DNA of 64,000 bases from contig NZ_JAEUYX010000001.1 of NCBI RefSeq assembly GCF_016798225.1, positions 62,001 to 126,000 on the forward strand, written 5' to 3'. Numbering within the stretch: the stretch's first letter is position 1; each line of letters starts with the position of its first letter. Positions 1 through 8,167 of this stretch are shown one piece after another. The translations under genes and the position numbers were made by a program. A model generated the notes under the pieces. It searched no databases, was not told the origin of the DNA, and saw only the letters and a list, made by a program, of their open reading frames with translations. Source of the DNA: Anaerococcus sp. mt242 (lineage in GTDB: Bacteria; Bacillota; Clostridia; Tissierellales; Peptoniphilaceae).

Positions 1-1
1 C

Positions 2-610
2 TCAAATAAAAATTCGAAAGTAGGTGCGGATGCTAATATGGCGATTTACTTATCTGGTTTCTTTGGATTGGGTTTGCTTTTAAAATCCTATATCCAAGCT
101 AACCCTACCTTTGCCAATGCAAGTAAGGCGGGACTGGATAAATATATTTTTGGTCAGGCTGCATATCTAAGAGAGGCTGATATTTTTTTGATATTGTTAG
201 CCTTTCTATTATGCTTAGGAATAATGATAATTTTCTATAGGGACATAAAGTGTTATTTGTTTGATAGACAATTTGCAAATCAAATCGGGATTAATACGAA
301 ATTCCTAGATTATCTACTATTGTTTTTGACTATCTTAGTAATTGGAGTTGGAATTAAAGCTGTAGGAGTAATTCTAATTAGTTCACTATTAATTATTCCT
401 ATAGTTACAGCAAAAAAAATCAGCAATAGCTTCTTAAAAGTTATCGGATTGTCAGCATTATTTTCAATAATAACATCCGTTTTGGGTAGCATGGTATCCA
501 CCACATACAAGGGTTTTTCTACAGGTCCATCAATAATAATTTTTCAAGGGCTAATTTTTGTTATAGTAACAATAGGGAAAACTTTATTAAAAGGAGCTGA
601 TACAAAATGA
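2..610 (+). CDS. Metal ABC transporter permease, 5' end outside window
   Basis: Membrane permease of the ABC-3 (Zn/Mn/Fe, TroC/MntC/ZnuB-like) family. The reading frame is open from the first base of the window, so the true start lies upstream; the first ATG at 38 is internal by comparison with family length (about 270-300 residues, about 200 seen here). Hydrophobic helices fill the sequence, and the segment GVGIKAVGVILISSLLIIP is typical of the family's conserved late helices. The stop overlaps the next permease by 4 bp (ATGA), so the two are translationally coupled. Two different permeases followed by a DtxR-type regulator matches the TroCD-TroR or MntCD-MntR layout; binding protein and ATPase are presumably upstream. 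Metal specificity cannot be read from this part. Confidence 0.88.
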   Translation, partial: SNKNSKVGADANMAIYLSGFFGLGLLLKSYIQANPTFANASKAGLDKYIFGQAAYLREADIFLILLAFLLCLGIMIIFYRDIKCYLFDRQFANQIGINTKFLDYLLLFLTILVIGVGIKAVGVILISSLLIIPIVTAKKISNSFLKVIGLSALFSIITSVLGSMVSTTYKGFSTGPSIIIFQGLIFVIVTIGKTLLKGADTK

Positions 611-1530
611 TAATATCTCTATTACTATTAATATTAACATCCATATCTTGCTCTTTATTAGGCGTTTTCCTAGTGCTTAGAAGAGTATCAATGCTCACAG
701 ATGCGATTAGCCATACAGTATTACTAGGTATAGTTTTGGCTTTTTTTATAATACCAGACTTGTCATCTCCAATCCTGATATTAGGTGCATCGGCTATGGG
801 ATTTCTCACAGTATTTCTAGTTGAAATTCTAGGTTCAAAAGGCTTGAGTAAATATGATGAAGCAATTGGCGTAGTATTTCCAATACTATTTTCTGCTGCG
901 ATTATTTTGATAAGCATATTCTTTAGAAATGTTCATTTGGATTCAGATATGGTTTTAGATGGAGAAGTATTATTTGCATCCTTAGTAAAGATAGATATAT
1001 TAGGATTTAAGTTAACACAGGCGATTTTTTATCAAGTAATTTTACTTGTAGTTATATTAATTTTTATAATATCCCAATTTAAAAAATTACAAATTTCAAC
1101 TTTTGATTCAGAATTTGCATATTTGATTGGCGTGCCTACTACACTTATATTTTATATGTTGATGGCATTTACATCATTATCTGCAGTGACATCCTTTACT
1201 AGTGTTGGGGCTATACTTGTCATCTCCTTTTTTATAGGACCAAGCTCAACTGCTCTTTTATTTAGTAAAACATTAAAGCAAACTCTAATATTCAGCAGCC
1301 TTATTGGAAGCATAAACGCAGCAATAGGATTTTATTTAGCATTAAGTTTAAATGTATCTATAGCAGGTACTGTAGCTGCTGTGAATATGTTAGTCTATCT
1401 AGTCCTACTAAGCATAAAGAAGTATACTATTGTTAACAAACTTAACAAGAAAGTTAATGCTAGTAAGGACATGGTAGTAAATGAGAACTTTAAATCCACA
1501 AAAAGACGAATATCTAATAACAATATTTAA
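607..1530 (+). CDS. Metal ABC transporter permease (ABC-3 family)
   Basis: Second membrane permease of the same metal-ion importer, 307 residues with about eight predicted hydrophobic helices, starting at residue 2 and ending near residue 275, followed by a charged cytoplasmic tail of about 35 residues. The conserved N-terminal motif SCSLLGVFLVLRRVSMLTDA and the following SHTVLLGI are family hallmarks. It overlaps the upstream permease by 4 bp and its own tail overlaps the regulator gene by 50 bp. The charged tail is longer than in many homologues and is encoded in the overlap, so part of it may be a consequence of the gene fusion-like arrangement. Manganese, zinc and iron are all possible substrates. 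Confidence 0.9.
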   Translation: MIISLLLLILTSISCSLLGVFLVLRRVSMLTDAISHTVLLGIVLAFFIIPDLSSPILILGASAMGFLTVFLVEILGSKGLSKYDEAIGVVFPILFSAAIILISIFFRNVHLDSDMVLDGEVLFASLVKIDILGFKLTQAIFYQVILLVVILIFIISQFKKLQISTFDSEFAYLIGVPTTLIFYMLMAFTSLSAVTSFTSVGAILVISFFIGPSSTALLFSKTLKQTLIFSSLIGSINAAIGFYLALSLNVSIAGTVAAVNMLVYLVLLSIKKYTIVNKLNKKVNASKDMVVNENFKSTKRRISNNNI

Positions 1531-2131
1531 ATTAATGGGAGAATCTGAGAAGGTTACTAATAAATCAATTAGCACACATTTAGACCTGGCTCCTTCTTCT
1601 GTAACTGAAATGCTAAAAAAATTGAAAAAAGAAGGCCTGGTAAGCGATGACAAAGATAATATGCTTACAAAAAAGGGTCTAAAATACACAAAAAAATTAC
1701 TCTCCAAGCATCGACTATGGGAATATTTTTTGGAAAAAGAACTGAAATTTTCACGGAAAGAGGTTCACCCAATAGCTAGTAGTTTGCAATCAGTAACAAA
1801 TGAAAATCTTCTAAATAAATTAAATACGTATTTAGGATATCCTGATTATTGTCCTCACGGATCAATAATTTATATAAATAATGAAGAAACTTCAAAAGAT
1901 TTTATAAAAATGAGCCAAGCAACTCCTGGCAAGGTATATATAATTAGAAGAATTAGAGATGATAATGAATTATTAACCTATTGCGAAGCTATGAAAATGG
2001 ATATAGGTGATAAAATAAAATTTATAGGTTTTGATAGCTTTGATGATACAGCTATTATAAGCTTTGACAAAGAAGAAAAAAGAATTTCTCCAAAAGCTTG
2101 TAAAGATATATATTTAAAAGAAATAGAATAA
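1481..2131 (+). CDS. DtxR/MntR-family metal-dependent regulator
   Basis: 216 residues: N-terminal winged helix-turn-helix (about 1-65; recognition helix around LAPSSVTEMLKKLKK), dimerisation helices (about 70-140) and a C-terminal FeoA/SH3-like domain (about 145-215; TPGKVYIIRRI). It would repress the adjacent metal importer when metal-loaded. Residues aligning with Bacillus MntR ligands are partly altered: E10 in place of Asp8 and H77 kept, but the E99-x-x-E102-H103 segment reads HPIAS (H96, A99, S100). The primary metal site is therefore unusual. The start at 1481 lies inside the permease gene, but the N-terminus matches the family, so it is kept. No clear Shine-Dalgarno sequence precedes it; coupling to permease translation is likely. 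Confidence 0.9.
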   Translation: MRTLNPQKDEYLITIFKLMGESEKVTNKSISTHLDLAPSSVTEMLKKLKKEGLVSDDKDNMLTKKGLKYTKKLLSKHRLWEYFLEKELKFSRKEVHPIASSLQSVTNENLLNKLNTYLGYPDYCPHGSIIYINNEETSKDFIKMSQATPGKVYIIRRIRDDNELLTYCEAMKMDIGDKIKFIGFDSFDDTAIISFDKEEKRISPKACKDIYLKEIE

Positions 2132-2182
2132 CTGCTGTTTATTTTAAAGTATAATTTTATTATATAAATACAAGGGGGACTT

Positions 2183-2797
2183 ATGGAAAGAAAATTAGAC
2201 GATAAATATTTTGTAAACACTTTTGATCAAGAAAGCGGAATCTATAGCAAAAAAGAAAACACACTTTTGCTAGTAATAGATGAACAACCAAGATTAATGA
2301 AGGCTCTAGAAAATGGAGAAGAGGTAATATTAAATACCCTTACCTTAATAGAAGCCTTTAAAAAATATGAAATGCCAATCATTGCAACCGAACAATATCC
2401 AAAAGGCCTTGGCAATACAGATGAAAGAATACTAGAAAAAATAGATCAAGATAATATTTTTGAAAAAACTATATTTGATGCAGCAATAGCAGAAGTTTTA
2501 AAATTTATAAAGCAAAATGATATTAAAAAAGTAGTAATAACAGGAGCAGAAGCCCACATTTGTGTTTATCAAACAACAAGAAGTCTATTAAATTTTGGCA
2601 TACAGGTATTTTTACCAAAAGATGCCCTAGCAAGCTTTAAAGAAAGCCAAAAAGAAGAAGCATTAAAAACACTAAGAGAAATGGGAGCAGTAAGAACAGA
2701 AACAGAAACAATCCTATTTGACCTAGCCCGTGATTCTAAAGATCCTAATTTTAAATTTATTTCAGGACTTGTGAAAGAGATGAGGGTTAGGGGTTAA
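2183..2797 (+). CDS. Isochorismatase-like cysteine hydrolase
   Basis: 204-residue cytoplasmic alpha/beta hydrolase of the isochorismatase superfamily (nicotinamidase, YcaC, isochorismatase). The expected catalytic triad is visible: D33 in LLVIDEQ, K95 in IFEKTIF and C127 in AEAHICVYQT. The substrate cannot be assigned; such proteins hydrolyse amides or enol ethers. A strong ribosome binding site (AAGGGGG) lies 5 bp before the ATG. The gene is separated by 51 bp from the metal regulator and ends in its own terminator, so it is probably a separate transcription unit or the last gene of the metal operon. Confidence 0.85.
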   Translation: MERKLDDKYFVNTFDQESGIYSKKENTLLLVIDEQPRLMKALENGEEVILNTLTLIEAFKKYEMPIIATEQYPKGLGNTDERILEKIDQDNIFEKTIFDAAIAEVLKFIKQNDIKKVVITGAEAHICVYQTTRSLLNFGIQVFLPKDALASFKESQKEEALKTLREMGAVRTETETILFDLARDSKDPNFKFISGLVKEMRVRG

Positions 2798-2825
2798 AAA
2801 AGAGACACAGCTCTCTTTTTTTTTA
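2796..2825 (+). terminator. Rho-independent terminator after the hydrolase gene
   Basis: Inverted repeat AAAAAGAGA / TCTCTTTTT with loop CACAGC, followed by a run of T. It overlaps the stop codon of the upstream gene and separates it from the sugar operon. Confidence 0.8.
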
Positions 2826-2832
2826 TTGTTTA

Positions 2833-2846
2833 AGGAAACGTTTTCT
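2833..2846 (+). promoter_or_regulatory. Candidate cre (CcpA) site upstream of the sugar operon
   Basis: The near-palindrome AGGAAACGTTTTCT has the conserved core AAxCGxTxWC of catabolite-responsive elements, with three mismatches to the full consensus at outer positions. It lies about 100 bp before the RpiR gene of a PTS sugar operon, a sensible place for catabolite control. A second imperfect repeat (GAAAACATTTT) at about 2919 could be an RpiR site. Confidence 0.45.
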
Positions 2847-2944
2847 GAAATGTACTTAAAATCATTTATAGGTTCAAAATTCGCTCCAAAATCCAACGTT
2901 ATTTATGATACTATATTTATGAAAACATTTTAAGGAGGAGGTAA

Positions 2945-3805
2945 ATGCAAGAAGGTATTCAAAATATTGAAAGTTTACAAATCATAAATCTTTTATGTAA
3001 TATTTTAAATACTGAAGGATATGATCAATCAGATTATCAAATAGCAAAGTTTTTGATCAATCACTTATATGATCTCGAAAATTATAGTATTTATGAAATT
3101 GCAGAAGAAATTTCCGTGTCAAGGTCAACTATCAGAAGATTTTGCATAAGAATGGGATATGAAAATTTTGCTGATTTAAAACAAACTTTAATGGAAGATT
3201 ATAGTCTTGGAATTTTAAGAAATCTTGATTACAAAGAATTAAATGAAGATGATTATAATAATCTTGCAAACGATTTATCGGTATTATCTAAATCTTTTTC
3301 TTATAAAAAATTAAAGTCTCATTTAGAAACTACAGCATATTTGATTAAAAATTCTAAAAAATGCACGATTTTATCAACAGGCATGCAACTAGCTTTTTTA
3401 CAAGGATTTCAAGTATCTATGGCAACGATAGGTAAAGTTATTAGTTTAATGGATATCAATGAACGAAATGAGGAGTATCTTTCAATACACAATGAAGATG
3501 ATTTAATATTTGTAATATCATGGACTGGTAAATTCCTAAATCTGATGCAAAATCAAATAAATTTTTCTAACAGCAAATATTGCTTGGTAACTTTCGAAGA
3601 CACAAATGTAAACGAAAAAGAATTTTATAAGATATTTAGAATACCCAAAATAGAGGGTCTAAGTGGCAAGGATATATTTAGACTTAGAATAAGCTATGAA
3701 GCTGATATATCAATCAGGTATGTCATGCCTTTTATTTGTAATTTATTAAGCGATATCTATTTTGAAATTAGCAGAAAGGAATTATTAAATGAAATTGATA
3801 GTTAA
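2945..3805 (+). CDS. MurR/RpiR-family transcriptional regulator
   Basis: 286 residues: N-terminal RpiR helix-turn-helix (about 1-80; IYEIAEEISVSRSTIRRFC) and a C-terminal SIS-like sugar-phosphate sensing region (about 110-270). It is expected to sense the phosphosugar formed by the PTS and glycosidase encoded downstream and to control this operon. A strong Shine-Dalgarno sequence (AAGGAGGAGG) precedes the ATG. The 3' end overlaps the deacetylase gene by 17 bp. The SIS part is divergent (weak at the usual phosphosugar-binding Ser/Thr motifs; ILSTGMQ is the best candidate), so the effector is not predictable. Confidence 0.88.
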   Translation: MQEGIQNIESLQIINLLCNILNTEGYDQSDYQIAKFLINHLYDLENYSIYEIAEEISVSRSTIRRFCIRMGYENFADLKQTLMEDYSLGILRNLDYKELNEDDYNNLANDLSVLSKSFSYKKLKSHLETTAYLIKNSKKCTILSTGMQLAFLQGFQVSMATIGKVISLMDINERNEEYLSIHNEDDLIFVISWTGKFLNLMQNQINFSNSKYCLVTFEDTNVNEKEFYKIFRIPKIEGLSGKDIFRLRISYEADISIRYVMPFICNLLSDIYFEISRKELLNEIDS

Positions 3806-4553
3806 TGCAGATGATTTTGGCTATAGTCCAGGTGTAAATACTGGAATTGTAGATGCGTATAAGAATGGAATAGTATCATCAACTACCATGATGGCAAATA
3901 TGTATGGATTTGAGGATGCTCTTAAACTTCATAAAGAATATCCTGGGCTTGGAGTTGGAGCACATTTAGTTTTGACAAGTGGAAAACCTTTAACTAATCT
4001 TCCGAAAGAATTTTTGGATGATAATGGTGAATTTTTAAGAAGACCTATTTATTTAGATGATCAAAATGAATCTATAGAGAGAGATTGGCTGGATGGTGAA
4101 CTTATATATAAAGAATGGAAAGCGCAGCTAGATAAAATACTTGATGCTGGTTTTAATGTAGATCATATAGATAGCCATCATCACATGCACACCCATGAAC
4201 AAACAAGAGTTGCTGCTAAAAAAATTAGTGAAGAATATAAATTGCCGGTTAGGAGTAGTTATTTAGACGAAAAATATTTTAACTCACCTGATTTTGTAAA
4301 ACTTGATGGTGATGGACTACTATCAAACAAAAATACAGATAAACAAAAATTTGTAGAACTTTTTGATCATATTACAAGTTTCGAAACTGTAGAGCTTATG
4401 GTTCATCCCGCTTATGTAGATTTTTATTTGATGGATAATTCGTCTTTTAATACAGCGAGGGTTTATGAACATATGTGGTTGACAAGTGATTATATTAAAG
4501 GGCTTTTAAAAGAAAGAAACATTGAACTTGTAACATATAAACAATTCAAATGA
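3789..4553 (+). CDS. chbG: ChbG/YdjC-family carbohydrate deacetylase
   Basis: 254-residue cytoplasmic metal-dependent deacetylase. Family motifs are intact: NADDFG (D8, D9) at the N-terminus, GAHLVLTSGKPL (H59) and the histidine-rich metal segment DHIDSHHHMH (D125 to H134). ChbG removes an N-acetyl group from chitooligosaccharide phosphates in enteric bacteria. Here it sits between an RpiR regulator and a PTS EIICB, upstream of a GH4 enzyme, so the operon probably handles an N-acetylated disaccharide taken up by the PTS. The start codon lies inside the rpiR-like gene (17 bp overlap), preceded by AGAAAGGA. Confidence 0.88.
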   Translation: MKLIVNADDFGYSPGVNTGIVDAYKNGIVSSTTMMANMYGFEDALKLHKEYPGLGVGAHLVLTSGKPLTNLPKEFLDDNGEFLRRPIYLDDQNESIERDWLDGELIYKEWKAQLDKILDAGFNVDHIDSHHHMHTHEQTRVAAKKISEEYKLPVRSSYLDEKYFNSPDFVKLDGDGLLSNKNTDKQKFVELFDHITSFETVELMVHPAYVDFYLMDNSSFNTARVYEHMWLTSDYIKGLLKERNIELVTYKQFK

Positions 4554-4563
4554 GGAGATAAAT

Positions 4564-5967
4564 ATGAATAGATTTTTTCAGAGATTAGGTAAGGCAATGC
4601 TTCTAGCAGTTATAGTAATGCCGATTGCTGGTATATTACTTAGAATTGCATCGGAAGATTTATTAAACATTCCTATATTAGGCGCAGCAGGTAATGCTGT
4701 TTTTGGTAACTTGGATATTTTATTTGCAATTGGTGTTGCAATGGGATTTGTAAATGCAAAAGATCGTGGTAAACCTGCCATGCTTGCAGTAGTTGCTATA
4801 TTAACACTAAAAGAGGGATTAAAAGTAATGAATCCTGATATCAATATGGGTATATTTGGGGGAATTATTTCTGGTTTAGTGTCAGCATATTGTTTTGATA
4901 AATTTAAAGAAGTAAAACTGCCATCAGCTTTATTCTTCTTTGCTGGCGAAAACTTCCCATTTTTGGTAGTCTTACTTGTACAAACTTTACTAGCCTTGGT
5001 ATTTGGTTTTATATGGCCAGTTTTCCAAAATGGGATAGATAGTTTTGCTCAAATGTTAGGTAGTATGGGAGCTATAGGAGTTGGCTTATTCGTATTCTTT
5101 AATAGATTGCTTCTTCCAACAGGGCTTCATCATGTTCTTAACACATATATTTATTTTGAAATGGGATCATTTACCAATGCAGCGGGAGAACAGGTTAAAG
5201 GTGAAATCGGTAGATATATTGCACAAGATCCATCTGCTGGATATTTCTTGGCACCATTTTTCGTAATTATGATGTTTGCTATACCTGCAATTTCTCTTGC
5301 AATTTACAAAGCAAGTTTCAAAGATCAAAGAGAAAATGCAAAGGGCCTTATATCTAGTAGTGCTTTTACCTCATTTTTAACAGGTATTACAGAACCTGTT
5401 GAGTTTATGTTTATGTTTGCTTCACCAACTCTATATTTAATCCATGCAATTTTAGCGGGGATAGTTGGTGTAATATCTTATTTAATGAATATAAGAATAG
5501 GATTTGCAGCAGGATCTGGATTCATAGATTATATATTGAACTTGGGCATATCAACAAATGGTTTAAAAGTACTTTTGCTTGGTATCATTACTTTTGCCGT
5601 TTACTATTTTGTATTCTATACTTTTATAACCAAAAAGGATGTTAAGCTTATTGGAAGAAATGAAAATAAGATTGATTACTCAGAGCAAAATGTAGAGAAA
5701 GAATCAAAAGCTAGCTTAAAAACAAGCAATTATGGATATTTAGCAAAAACTTTATTAAAATCAGTTGGTGGCAAAGAAAATATTAAAGATAGCTATCACT
5801 GTATTACTAGATTAAGACTTGAAGTGAATGACCCATCACTTATTAATGAAGAGCAAATAAAAGCAACAAGCGTTGCAGGAGTTTACAGGCCATCACCAAA
5901 TAATATTCAAATTATTATCGGACCAGAGGTAGAAAAAGTTTATAACGAGTTTGAAAAATTATTATAG
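4564..5967 (+). CDS. PTS sugar transporter EIICB (glucose/alpha-glucoside/GlcNAc class)
   Basis: 467 residues: EIIC membrane domain (about 1-370) with the substrate-region motif GLHHVLNTYIYFEMG and the ITEPVEF signature of the glucose superfamily, then a linker rich in charged residues, and an EIIB domain (about 390-467) with the phosphorylatable C413 in YHCITRLRL. It imports and phosphorylates a sugar at the membrane. No EIIA domain is fused or encoded nearby, so EIIA must act in trans. The Shine-Dalgarno GAGGAG is 6 bp before the ATG. Gene order and the downstream GH4 enzyme suggest an alpha-linked, possibly N-acetylated, disaccharide. Confidence 0.9.
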   Translation: MNRFFQRLGKAMLLAVIVMPIAGILLRIASEDLLNIPILGAAGNAVFGNLDILFAIGVAMGFVNAKDRGKPAMLAVVAILTLKEGLKVMNPDINMGIFGGIISGLVSAYCFDKFKEVKLPSALFFFAGENFPFLVVLLVQTLLALVFGFIWPVFQNGIDSFAQMLGSMGAIGVGLFVFFNRLLLPTGLHHVLNTYIYFEMGSFTNAAGEQVKGEIGRYIAQDPSAGYFLAPFFVIMMFAIPAISLAIYKASFKDQRENAKGLISSSAFTSFLTGITEPVEFMFMFASPTLYLIHAILAGIVGVISYLMNIRIGFAAGSGFIDYILNLGISTNGLKVLLLGIITFAVYYFVFYTFITKKDVKLIGRNENKIDYSEQNVEKESKASLKTSNYGYLAKTLLKSVGGKENIKDSYHCITRLRLEVNDPSLINEEQIKATSVAGVYRPSPNNIQIIIGPEVEKVYNEFEKLL

Positions 5968-5976
5968 GAGGAAATA

Positions 5977-7287
5977 ATGGATAAAGTAAAAGTAACCATC
6001 GCTGGATCAGGAAGTGGATATACACCTGGAATAATCCTTTCATTATTAAATCATAAAGAATTAGATGTATCAGAAATTAGACTTTATGACATCGATAAAG
6101 AAAAAAATAGTGATATGGAAACCATAATAAAATTCCTAATAAAAAAAGGCGATTATGGTGTTAAATTAATAAGGACTGAAGATCCAAAAGAAGGATTTGA
6201 AGGGGTAGATTTTATATTTTCTCAAATAAGAGTTGGTGGAATTAAAATGAGAGAATTAGATGAAAAAATCCCATTAAAATATGGTCTGGTTGGACAAGAA
6301 ACTTGTGGACTAGGTGGATTTGCTTATGCAATGAGATCTATGAAAGGGTTCTCCGAGATGGTAGATCTTATTCAAAAATTTAATAAAGAAGCTTGGATCT
6401 TAAACTATACTAATCCAGAAACAATAATTTCAGAAGTAGTAAGAAGAAAATACCCAAATGCAAAAATAATAAATGCATGTGATATGACAATTGCTATTGA
6501 AGAAATAATTGCACAAAGTTTTGGTTATAATAGACAAGATTGGATACCAACTTATTATGGGCTAAATCACTTTGGTTGGTATGAATCTATTTATGATAAA
6601 ACTCTAAAAAGAGATGTTATGCCAGAAATAATTGATAAAATTATAAACGAAGGTCTAAATACAGAGGGTGAAGATCCAAGCTGGGCAAGCACATGGAAGT
6701 CATATCAAAGCCTTATAAAAACATTTCCAGATAGGCTTGCGAATAATTATTTACTTTATTATCTTTTCTCGGAACAAATGGTAGCAAAAGAAGACCCTAA
6801 TTATACAAGAGCAAACCAAATTATGGATGGCCGTATTACAAAAATAAAAGAGACTGTAAGAGAAATTAAGGAAGATCCAAATTTAGAATCAATTGATTAT
6901 GAGGGCAACCATCATGGTCAATATATTGTTGATATTGCAGCATCAATTTTACATGATAAAAATGACAGATTTATGCTTATAAAACCAAATAAAGGAGCAA
7001 TTCCAAATCTAAGAAACGATGCATCAGTAGAAGTTCCATGCTATGTTGGAGCAAATGGTGCTGAGCCAATTTCGCTTAGAAATGATATACCAGATTTTCA
7101 TAAAGGTTTGATGGAAGCACAGGTAGCATCAGAAAAATTATTAGTAGATGCTTTTTTTGAGAATTCTTATTATAAGGCTTTACAAGCATTTACATTGAAT
7201 CAAACTGTACCAAATGCGGTAGTAGCAAAAGAAGTTTTAGATGAACTTATTGAAGCTAATGGTGATTATTGGCCAGAATTACACTAA
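5977..7287 (+). CDS. GH4 glycosidase, probably 6-phospho-alpha-glucosidase
   Basis: 436 residues, NAD+- and divalent-metal-dependent glycoside hydrolase family 4. N-terminal Rossmann motif GSGSGYTPG (residues 10-18), the NYTNPE segment, C168-D169-M170 and the metal-binding NHFGW (H198). In GH4 the CDMP motif marks 6-phospho-alpha-glucosidases (GlvA, MalH), whereas CN-type motifs mark beta enzymes; this protein has CDMT, a one-residue variant, so alpha specificity is likely but not certain. It would hydrolyse the phosphorylated disaccharide from the preceding PTS, after deacetylation by ChbG if the substrate is N-acetylated. Shine-Dalgarno AGGAGG, 10 bp after the PTS gene. Confidence 0.87.
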   Translation: MDKVKVTIAGSGSGYTPGIILSLLNHKELDVSEIRLYDIDKEKNSDMETIIKFLIKKGDYGVKLIRTEDPKEGFEGVDFIFSQIRVGGIKMRELDEKIPLKYGLVGQETCGLGGFAYAMRSMKGFSEMVDLIQKFNKEAWILNYTNPETIISEVVRRKYPNAKIINACDMTIAIEEIIAQSFGYNRQDWIPTYYGLNHFGWYESIYDKTLKRDVMPEIIDKIINEGLNTEGEDPSWASTWKSYQSLIKTFPDRLANNYLLYYLFSEQMVAKEDPNYTRANQIMDGRITKIKETVREIKEDPNLESIDYEGNHHGQYIVDIAASILHDKNDRFMLIKPNKGAIPNLRNDASVEVPCYVGANGAEPISLRNDIPDFHKGLMEAQVASEKLLVDAFFENSYYKALQAFTLNQTVPNAVVAKEVLDELIEANGDYWPELH

Positions 7288-7313
7288 AAAAAGAGCCTTA
7301 GGGCTCTTTTTTA
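7286..7313. terminator. Bidirectional terminator between convergent operons
   Basis: AAAAAAGAGCC TTA GGGCTCTTTTTT: an 11-bp stem with A-tract and T-tract on both sides. It sits between the 3' ends of the GH4 gene (plus) and the isomerase gene (minus) and can serve both. Confidence 0.9.
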
Positions 7314-8153
7314 TTATGCTAAAACTTCTGGCCATGATTTATTTAAAACATTTTTAGTTGAATCAAAAGCCATCTTTGCAGCTTTATATATTCCCATACT
7401 TAATAAATCATCTGAATTTACTTCTACACTTATGATTTGGGGATTTACATCTGATTTTTTGATCATTTCTACAAATCCTGAAGTATTATTTTGCCCGTGA
7501 TTTGGAAGGAGTCTGTCATGCATAGATTCAGTTCTAAGAAAATCTTGTGCATAAGATCTTCTATAGGAATCATTAAGTTGAATAGAAATTACTTTTTCTG
7601 ATATTTCTTTTGGCAGTATTCCATTATAATTATGATCGGCTTTTACCCAATGCCAATTATCTAAAATTAAATAAGCATTATCCATTCCGGATTTTCTTAT
7701 TATTTCATATCCATCTAAATAATCGTATATGCCACTATATGGCATTGGCTCTAGAGCAATCTTTAAATCCCTTGCTCTTAGACAAAGATTTTTTAATTTC
7801 TCAGATACATATTCTAATGGATAGTCTTCTAACAAAAACACATTAATATGATTTACACCAAAAATTCTACACATATGGTGGCACATTTTCTCTTTGTACT
7901 TCATTTCGTAAGGCATATTATCATCAGCCCATTGGGTTATGCTTTCTACTTCTGTTACTTTTATTTGATATTTGTTTAAAATTTCTAATAAATCCGCATC
8001 CCTTAATCTTGAATGGATGGCATCTATATAATTTTCAGCCCTTAATCCAATTCCATCAAATCCTGCTTGGCTTGCGGCTTTTACCCTTTGTTCAAATGTA
8101 CATTCGTCTCCCAAGGTCCATGAGCTTAAAGTTAATGGTATATGTTTTGACAT
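7314..8153 (-). CDS. Sugar phosphate isomerase/epimerase family TIM-barrel protein
   Basis: 279 residues of the AP-endonuclease-2/xylose-isomerase-like TIM-barrel superfamily: GFDGIGLR near residue 33, ALEPMPY near the middle, ILDNWHW, SIQLNDSY and a late SVEVNSDD strand, all positions where the family carries metal-binding acids and histidines. The substrate is unknown (inosose/hydroxypyruvate/sugar isomerase-like proteins are relatives). It starts 14 bp after the kinase gene stop on the same strand, with AAAGGGA as ribosome site, so it may be transcribed with the two-component system, although a functional link is not obvious. It faces the phospho-glycosidase operon and shares its terminator. 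Confidence 0.75.
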   Translation of the reverse strand: MSKHIPLTLSSWTLGDECTFEQRVKAASQAGFDGIGLRAENYIDAIHSRLRDADLLEILNKYQIKVTEVESITQWADDNMPYEMKYKEKMCHHMCRIFGVNHINVFLLEDYPLEYVSEKLKNLCLRARDLKIALEPMPYSGIYDYLDGYEIIRKSGMDNAYLILDNWHWVKADHNYNGILPKEISEKVISIQLNDSYRRSYAQDFLRTESMHDRLLPNHGQNNTSGFVEMIKKSDVNPQIISVEVNSDDLLSMGIYKAAKMAFDSTKNVLNKSWPEVLA

Positions 8154-8167
8154 TTGTTTTTTTCCCT

